From assembly GCA_036571765.1 (NCBI GenBank), contig BROE01000005.1, positions 5,196,155-5,260,154 on the forward strand: a stretch of 64,000 bases of DNA, given 5' to 3'. Below, in pieces: positions 58,901-64,000 of this stretch. Under the pieces are notes generated by a model. It saw only the letters and a list, made by a program, of their open reading frames with translations. It ran no database searches and had not been told where the DNA came from. This DNA is from Plecoglossus altivelis (lineage: Eukaryota; Chordata; Actinopteri; Osmeriformes; Plecoglossidae). Each line of letters begins with the position of its first letter. Within the stretch, counting starts at the first letter, position 1. The translations under genes were made by a program, and so were the position numbers.

Positions 58901-61900
58901 ATGGTGGACCACGTGGAGCCCTTCGTGACGGCCCAGGCCACTCACCTCCGCGTGGGCTGGGCCCTGACCGAGGGCTACAGTCCCTACCCTGGAGGAGGGG
59001 AGGGCTGGGGAGGCAATGGTGTGGGAGATGACCTCTATTCCTACGGCTTTGACGGGCAGCACTTGTGGTCTGGTAAGCTAAAGCCTGAGAAATGATCCCC
59101 GCCGAGGTTTCGGAAATTCCGGTTCTCGGTTTTCCCCTGTGTCCCTGAAGTCCTCTCTGCCTTCCAGGACACGTCCCCCGCCAGGTGGCCTCGCCCAATC
59201 AGCACGCCCTGGCCGCTGATGACGTGGTCAGCTGCTGCCTGGATCTGAGCGTGCCCAGTATCTCCTTCCGTATCAATGGACACCCAGTGCAGGGCATGTT
59301 CGAGAACTTCAACGTGGATGGCCTCTTCTTCCCTGTCATCAGCTTTTCGGCCGGAGTCAAGTAAGTTGTCAGGTTGCTAGGCAATTTAGAAGAAAGACTT
59401 GGTAAAGAGGGGTAGACTTGGAACAGCATGATAGACTTGGCACAACAAAAATCTCTGTTTTCTAATCCAAGTTTATAAGACATGATCAAACTGAAGTAGG
59501 ATAGACATGGTTCAGCAATCTGTAGTCAGAGATGCCAATGACAGATTTTTTTGATCACACCTAATTGTTTATCGGAGGTATTTACAATGATAAACAGTGG
59601 TGACAAAGTCAATAGTAGACTGATTGAATAGGGGAGAGAGAATTGGCCTCTGTCCATGTTTCCTTATTGCCTAACTTGGAAGAAAAAGCTTTGGAGTTCC
59701 CTAAGATCTTCCCTGTGAGATAACAAGACAACTGCTGCGTCCTTTGCTCCAGAGCTCGCTTCTTGCTGGGTGGTCGTCATGGAGACTTCAAGTTCCTGCC
59801 CCCCCCGGGGTACGCCCCCTGCTACGAGGCGCTGCTGCCCAAAGACAGGATGCGTATCGAGCCCATCAAGGAGTACAAGCACGACTTTGACGGCGTTCGC
59901 AACCTGCTGGGTCCAACCCAGTCTCTGACACACACCTCCTTCACCCCCTGCCCAGTGGACACCATCCAGGTACTGCTTAGAGATGATGTGGGAAAGCCTC
60001 CAACCCTTATATCCCCATCCTTCACCCGCACCTAACCCCATCCCTAACCCCACCCCTAACCCCTCCCCTAACCCCGCCCCTAACCCAGCCCCTAACCCCG
60101 CTGCCCTCCCACTTTCTCTGTGTCAGCCCGACCGACCGAAGCCCAGCGGTCAGTCTCGTGTTGCTGTCTCAGTGACCCTGCAGCTCACGAGTGTCTCCCC
60201 CTCTGACCTCTTGCGCTCCTCAGATCGTTCTCCCGCCGCACCTGGAGCGGATCCGCGAGAAGCTGGCGGAGAACATCCACGAGCTGTGGGCAGTCACCCG
60301 CATCGAGCAGGGCTGGACCTACGGTGTGGTGAGTCTGCACACACCACCACTGGAGTACCCCAGGTGGAGAAGGAGACCCAGTACTGATCAGTTGCGAGGG
60401 TGGTAACAAGGTTTTGAAACAGCAAAACCTCAGCAGCCTTTCCACTGAAGCTAGCGGAATAATAATAATAAATCTGATTTGACGCATCCATCGACATCGA
60501 CGACTCTGTCTTTCTGACACACGAAGACAAGAAAACACAGACCATCTCAAGTTCCTCCTTTTCACAGTTCCGAGACGACAACAAAAAGCTGCACCCCTGC
60601 CTGGTGGACTTCCAGAACCTCCCGGAACCTGAGAGGAACTACAACCTGCAGATGTCTGGGGAGACGCTGAAGTAAGAGCGTGCTCTGTTGGGACTTCCTG
60701 TTTGAAGCAGGATAGCTACATCAGAGCTTGCTAGGATACCAGCCAGTGACTGGTACTCTGCAGTACTTCATTGTATTAAATAGAACTGTATTTATTCTTA
60801 AGGGAAATTCTGATTTCACAGCAAACCCAATCAAATTTGGTAATCAGAAAGATCCATTTAAAATACTATCCATCCATCCATCCATCCATCCATTTTCTTC
60901 CGCTTATCCGGGGCCGGGTCGCGGGGGCAGCAGTCTGAGCAGGGAGGCCCAGACTTCCTTCTCCACGCACACCACCTCCAGCTCCTCCGGGGGGATCCCG
61001 AGGCGTTCCCAGGCCAGCCGAGAGACATAGTCCCTCCAGCGTGTCCTGGGTCTTCCCCGGGGCCGCCTCCCGGTAGGACATGCCCGGAACACCTCCCGAG
61101 GGAGGCGTCCAGGAGGCATCCGAAACAGATGCCCGAGCCACCTCAGCTGGCTCCTCTCGACGTGGAGGAGCAGCGGCTCTACTCCGAGCTCCTCCCGTGT
61201 GACCGAGCTCCTCACCCTATCTCTAAGGGAGCGCCCAGCCACCCTGCGGAGAAAACTCATTTCGACCGCTTGTATCCGCGATCTCGTCCTTTCGGTCATT
61301 ACCCAAAGTTCATGACCATAGGTGAGAGTAGGAACGTAGATAGACCGGTAAATTGAGAGCTTTGCCTTCCGGCTCAGCTCCTTCTTCACCACGACGGACC
61401 GGTACAGAGAGCGCATCACTGCGGCCGCCGCACCGATCCGCCTGTCAATCTCACGTTCCGTCCTTCCCTCACTCGTGAACAAGACCCCGAGATACTTGAA
61501 CTCCTCCACTTGAAGCAAGGGCTCCCCACCCACCCGGAGGGAGCAAGCCACCTTCTTCCGGTCGAGAACCATGGCCTCAGATTTCGAGGTGCTGATTCCC
61601 ATCCCGGCAGCTTCACACTCGGCTGCAAACCGCTCTAGTGCATGCTGTAGGTCCCGGTCCGATGGAGCCATCAGGACAACATCATCNACCCACATGGGCG
61701 TTGAAGTCCCCCAGCAGAACAATGGAGTCCCCGGTCGGTGCACTATCCAGTACCCCTCCCAGGGACCCCAAGAAGGCCGGGTACTCTGCACTGCTGTTCG
61801 GCCCATAGGCCGATACAACAGTGAGAGACCTGTCCCCGGCTTGAAGGCGCAGGGACACGACCCTCTCGTCTACCGGGGTAAACCCCAACACGTGGCGGCT

Positions 61901-64000
61901 GAGCCACGGGGCTATGAGCAAGCCCACGCCAGCCCGCCGCCTCTCCCCGCGAGCAACGCCAGAGAAATGTAGAGTCCAGCCTCTCTCGAGGATAATGGAC
62001 CCAGAACCCAGGCTGTGCGTGGAGGTGAGGCCGACTATATCTAGCCGGTAACGCTCTACCTCCCGCACAAGCTCGGGCTCCTTTCCTGCCAGCGAGGTGA
62101 CATTCCATGTCCCCAGCGCTAGAGACCGTGTGCATGGCCTCGGTCGTCCAGGCACCTGCCCCTGACCGCCGCCCAAAACACACTGCACCGGCCCCCTACG
62201 GTCCTTCCTGTGGGTGGTGGGCCTGCAGGAAGGTGATCCCACGTCGCCTTTTCGGGCTATACCCGGCCGGGTCCCATGGGCAAAGACCCGGCCACCAGGC
62301 GCTCGCCTGCGAGCGCCCACCCCGGGCCTGGCTCCAGGGCGGGGCCCCGGTAACGCCACTCCGGGCGACGTAACGATGCTCCTTAGTTTTGTCGTCATAG
62401 GGGTTTTTGTTGAACCGCACTTAGTCTGGCTAGTCACCTAGGACCAGTTTGCCATGGGAAACCCTACCAGGGGCTTATTGCCCCCGACAACATAGCTCCT
62501 GGGATCATTCAAGCACTCAAACCCCTCCACCACGTTAAGGTGGCGGTTCAAGGAGGGGTTAAAATACTACACAGTAATAATACACAGTACACAGTAAAGT
62601 CACCGTTTTTGTTACGAACAATATTTGAAACAAAGAGCATGGTTTGTTTTCTTCAGAATGTCTGGTGTTCAATGACTAGTAGTACCAACGCTTTGAAACT
62701 GAAGCATTCGGTTGATCACCATGGCAGAACGAATACATTACTGAACGTGCTCCTGTGCTCAGCCAGAATGTTCCGTCGTGGGTGTGCAGTATTGTCCAAA
62801 GGGGCCAATAGTTTGGCCTTCATTCGCTTTTCTATCTCCTCCTTTGAGTCAGCTTTCTCGAAACGCTGCCTGTGGCTCTAGGTAGTAACCTGTGTCCCTG
62901 GCATGCTACAGGACTCTGCTAGCTCTAGGTTGCCATGTGGGAATGGGAGACGAGAAGGCAGAGGAGAACCTGAAGAAGATCAAGCTACCCAAGACGTGAG
63001 TGTTCCAGCCAAGGACGTCTGGGCCACATGCCCGCTATCGTTCTCTTCTTTCAGAGCTTCCTTTATGCTCCTCTGACAAACAACAAACGCTGCCGTGCCA
63101 ATAACTGCCTGCGTGACTCCCTCCCTCCGCCCCCTCCGCCCCCACAGCTACGTGATGACCAACGGATTCAAGCCCGCCCCGCTGGACCTGAACCATGTCA
63201 AATTGACGCCCAACCAGAACCAGCTGGTGGAGAAGCTGGCAGAGAACGGTCACAACGTGTGGGCAAGGGACCGCGTGCGACAGGGGTGGACCTACAGTAT
63301 CGTGCAGGTATTTTCCAACCTATTCCCTCCCATCTAACTCTGTAACACAGGGATCGATAGAAGGGCTGTAAATACCACCACATTCACAAACATTAGCATC
63401 GTTGTCATAGTTACGAGTGCGTTGCTGTTCCGTGCTCTTATTCAAGGACATCATGAATAAGCGGAACCCTCGCCTGGTGCCTTACGTCCTGCTGGATGAG
63501 AAAACCAAGAAGACCAATCGAGACAGCGTCAACAACGCAGTGCGCACTCTGATTGGCTACGGTTACAACATCGAGCCTCCGGACCAGGAGACCAGTAAGT
63601 GTCTGGATTCTCTTTGCGAAACGCTCACGTTCAGGGCAGGTTCTCGTCACCCTGCCGCGGTATCCGAGGCCCGTCTGCTGGTGCGGCAGAAGTTGACGTT
63701 CCCCACCTGCTTGGCTGCGTCCAGTTCTATTCATGGAGCTTAAAGGAGATGATCTGACCATCTCCTGGGAAACCAACAGCCTGAAAATATGATCTGACCC
63801 CCTCCCCCCCCCTCCCTTGCTCCACCTGTCTGTCTTTCTTCCCCCAGGCGGCCATGGGGATGACAACACCCGAGGGGACAAGGTGCGCATCTTCAGGGCG
63901 GAGAAGTCGTACGCCGTTACCCAGGGGAAGTGGTACTTTGAGTTTGAGGCGTTGACCACAGGAGAGATGAGGGTGGGCTGGTCCAGGCCCAACGTCCGGG
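39812..64000 (+). CDS. ryr1: Ryanodine receptor 1, N-terminal part (runs off window)
   Basis: RyR1 is the sarcoplasmic-reticulum Ca2+ release channel of skeletal muscle. Exons: 39812-39859, 50631-50750, 50864-50965, 51519-51539, 53904-53978, 54455-54533, 54645-54757, 54972-55071, 55264-55360, 55717-55791, 55978-56134, 56524-56688, 56841-56962, 57229-57415, 57825-57960, 58167-58262, 58413-58531, 58612-58745, 58831-59072, 59168-59360, 59753-59969, 60224-60328, 60568-60671, 62912-62995, 63148-63307, 63447-63594, 63848 to the window end. Phases match throughout (about 1117 residues of roughly 5000). The sequence is nearer RYR1 than RYR2 or RYR3 (for example HVGMGDEKAEENLKKIKLPKT). Teleosts carry ryr1a and ryr1b; I cannot say which this is. 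Intron 13-14 is GC-AG. Confidence 0.95.
40670..40985. repeat. GACA/GGCA compound microsatellite
   Basis: (GACA)n with interspersed (GGCA)n (about 40816-40850) in ryr1 intron 1. Confidence 0.85.
41795..41998. repeat. GGA/GAGA purine tract
   Basis: A 200-base almost pure purine run on the plus strand in ryr1 intron 1. The reverse-strand open frames are Ser/Leu/Pro low complexity. Confidence 0.8.
42770..42855. repeat. GT-GA compound microsatellite
   Basis: (GT)n of about 25 units runs into (GA)n in ryr1 intron 1. Confidence 0.9.
43744..44107. repeat. 13-bp minisatellite, 28 units
   Basis: Exactly 364 bp of 13-bp units AGTCCTGGACATG with CTTGTACATG and CCAGGACATG variants. The flanks on both sides carry the same GAGCTCTGTGGTATGTGG segment (about 43713 and 44107). 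It generates open frames in all minus-strand phases. Confidence 0.93.
46194..46805 (+). repeat. Left arm of ~610-bp inverted repeat
   Basis: Runs from AGATACACATCCC to GGGTGTGTATGG. Its reverse complement is at 47237-47844. Differences seen are a few small indels, e.g. in the T/CT-rich part near 46655-46685 and the A run near 46216. It lies in ryr1 intron 1. Confidence 0.95.
47237..47844 (-). repeat. Right arm of ~610-bp inverted repeat
   Basis: Inverted copy of 46194-46805, ending GGGATGTGTATCT. The unique spacer between the arms is 431 bp (46806-47236). Matching frames on opposite strands (about 98 residues) reflect the duplication and resemble no protein I know. Confidence 0.95.
47845..50630. 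other. Distal ryr1 intron 1, repeat-rich
   Basis: Holds GT repeats with GTGGCTACT units (48358-48540), a CAGC/CAGT array (48953-49020), a GA-rich tract over 500 bp long (49598-50110) and GGCCTCATGG-type repeats (50480-50570) just before exon 2. No exon is recognised. Confidence 0.6.
50980..51070. repeat. GGAT tetranucleotide array
   Basis: (GGAT)n with GGTT interruptions immediately downstream of ryr1 exon 3, whose donor ends at 50965. Confidence 0.9.
51519..51539 (+). CDS. ryr1: ryr1 21-nt microexon (AVDLDKW)
   Basis: A pyrimidine-rich acceptor ending CCAACCAG, 21 in-frame bases encoding AVDLDKW, then donor GTATGT. It sits between exons encoding ANTVEMNE and SSQGGGHRTLLYG. RYR2 has a short insert with the pattern VDVEKW at the same point, while mammalian RyR1 lacks it. 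Both flanking exons are phase 0, so it can be included or skipped. Confidence 0.8.
51541..53903. other. ryr1 intron after the microexon
   Basis: Contains C/T-rich repeats with CCCTCCTCTCTCCTTCC units (about 51590-51860), C runs and a 340-bp (CTCCTC)n tract (53474-53812) leading to the next acceptor. No further exon was recognised, though a very short one could be missed. Confidence 0.5.
53995..54365. repeat. CT-rich polypyrimidine tract
   Basis: About 370 bases of (CT)n with TTTC and CATC interruptions begin just after the donor of ryr1 exon 53904-53978. The open frames across it are Ser/Leu strings. Confidence 0.9.
54852..54955. repeat. 20-bp pyrimidine tandem repeat
   Basis: About five units of TTCCCTCCTCGTCCCTTCTC directly upstream of the acceptor of ryr1 exon 54972-55071. 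Confidence 0.88.
55125..55230. repeat. 16-bp GTTACATGCATGTCAT tandem repeat
   Basis: Six to seven units in the ryr1 intron after exon 54972-55071. Each unit contains the palindrome ACATGCATGT. Confidence 0.9.
55868..55920. repeat. CT microsatellite
   Basis: A (CT)n run of about 20 units in the intron before ryr1 exon 55978-56134. Confidence 0.85.
56390..56510. repeat. ~19-bp CCATCCCTCCTTCCCTCTAA repeat
   Basis: Six imperfect pyrimidine-rich units form the lead-in to the acceptor of ryr1 exon 56524-56688. Confidence 0.85.
57416..57824 (+). other. ryr1: GC-AG intron of ryr1
   Basis: Exon 57229-57415 ends AGAGGAG and the intron begins GCAAGC, a good GC-type donor. The acceptor is GGCCTCAG. 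The junction LFQEE/GMI matches the conserved boundary in RyR proteins, so a GT donor elsewhere is not needed. Confidence 0.85.
57430..57659. mobile_element. hAT-like palindromic MITE
   Basis: A 230-bp foldback element with 13-base near-inverted ends (CAGTGGCTTTCAA and TTGAGAACCTCTG). The internal arms pair AGATGTTTCCCTGCTCCAA with TTGGAGCAGGGAAACATCT. This is a familiar type in fish introns with hAT (Charlie-like) ends. No clear 8-bp target duplication survives. Confidence 0.75.
58009..58130. repeat. 14-bp CCGTGGATGTGTCC repeat
   Basis: Two blocks of CCGTGGATGTGTCC units, each followed by a CCCTCCTTCCCTCTAACAATC segment. This is a higher-order duplication in the ryr1 intron after exon 57825-57960. 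Confidence 0.85.
60031..60100. repeat. Telomere-like CCCTAACCCC array
   Basis: Seven imperfect 11-12-bp units of CCCTAACCCC with a variable base or two, in the ryr1 intron after exon 59753-59969. It resembles degenerate vertebrate telomere repeat (CCCTAA)n. Confidence 0.8.
60868..62558 (-). mobile_element. Non-LTR retrotransposon (LINE, I/Nimb-like), internally collapsed
   Basis: Flanked by a perfect 10-bp target duplication TTAAAATACT (60858-60867 and 62559-62568). On the minus strand the 5' part encodes an AP-type endonuclease (LALGTWNVTSLAGKEPEL, VVSAYGPNSSAEYP, LLGDFNAHVG). The 3' part encodes the end of a reverse transcriptase (DDVVLMAPSDRDLQ, EFKYLGVLFTSEGR, LTYGHELWVMTERTRSR) and a C-terminal region with GRRPRGRPRTRW. 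The 3' tail is (GGAT)n. The RT core is missing at the single N. Clade assignment is from memory. Confidence 0.9.
61686..61686. other. Single N: assembly gap inside the LINE
   Basis: The only ambiguous base in the window. It joins the endonuclease end (NAHVG) directly to the reverse transcriptase DDVV box, omitting a stretch that is normally well over 1 kb in these elements. It is therefore probably a collapsed gap, not one unknown base. Confidence 0.85.
62569..62911 (+). other. ryr1 intron remainder downstream of LINE
   Basis: Unique intronic DNA between the LINE and exon 62912-62995. The open frame here shows no homology I recognise. Confidence 0.4.

Noticed and set aside
62196..62441. Plus-strand frames within the LINE as host genes
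   Set aside because: They are antisense shadows of the retrotransposon coding strand.
1..64000. CRISPR arrays, prophage, bacterial operons, tRNA or rRNA genes
   Set aside because: Repeats are eukaryotic micro- and minisatellites without uniform unique spacers. Gene structure is intron-rich vertebrate, and no tRNA-like cloverleaf or rRNA sequence was recognised.

Overview
The window is vertebrate nuclear DNA, almost certainly from a ray-finned (teleost) fish. Genes are split into short exons with GT-AG introns. Introns and spacers are packed with CA/GT, GA/CT and GACA microsatellites and minisatellites. There is a fish-type non-LTR retrotransposon and a hAT-like MITE. Five protein genes were assembled exon by exon; reading phase is consistent across every junction used. 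All identities come from remembered vertebrate protein families, not a database search.

Layout: (1) 1-5000, repeat-rich DNA with a 25-bp GC-rich minisatellite. (2) 5906-11039, minus strand, ppp1r13l (iASPP): 12 coding exons, 837 codons, ending in ankyrin repeats and an SH3 domain. (3) 16619-17648, plus strand, opa3: two exons, 159 codons. (4) 18912-25162, plus strand, hnrnpul1: 15 coding exons, 842 codons, SAP, SPRY, P-loop kinase-like and RGG/Tyr-rich parts. (5) 27039-36414, minus strand, rasgrp4: 17 coding exons, 683 codons, RasGEF, EF-hand and C1 domains. (6) 39812-64000, plus strand, the 5' part of ryr1 (skeletal-muscle ryanodine receptor): 27 exons covering about 1117 residues, running off the window end. 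rasgrp4 and ryr1 are head to head, as in human 19q13.2, and PPP1R13L, OPA3 and HNRNPUL1 are also human 19q13 genes, so this is a conserved synteny block. The genes do not form one pathway; they share ancestral linkage.

The most interesting signals are in splicing architecture and structural repeats: a six-fold tandem duplication of the 5' splice site of one hnrnpul1 exon; a textbook AT-AC (U12-type) intron in rasgrp4; a 21-nt microexon in ryr1 like one known in RYR2; a GC-AG ryr1 intron with a MITE 15 bp from its donor; a C1 domain in rasgrp4 one residue short in its ligand-binding loop; a 0.6-kb near-perfect inverted duplication in ryr1 intron 1; and a retrotransposon with an intact 10-bp target duplication whose central reverse-transcriptase part is collapsed onto a single N. 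I found no bacterial, phage or CRISPR-like system and no RNA genes.
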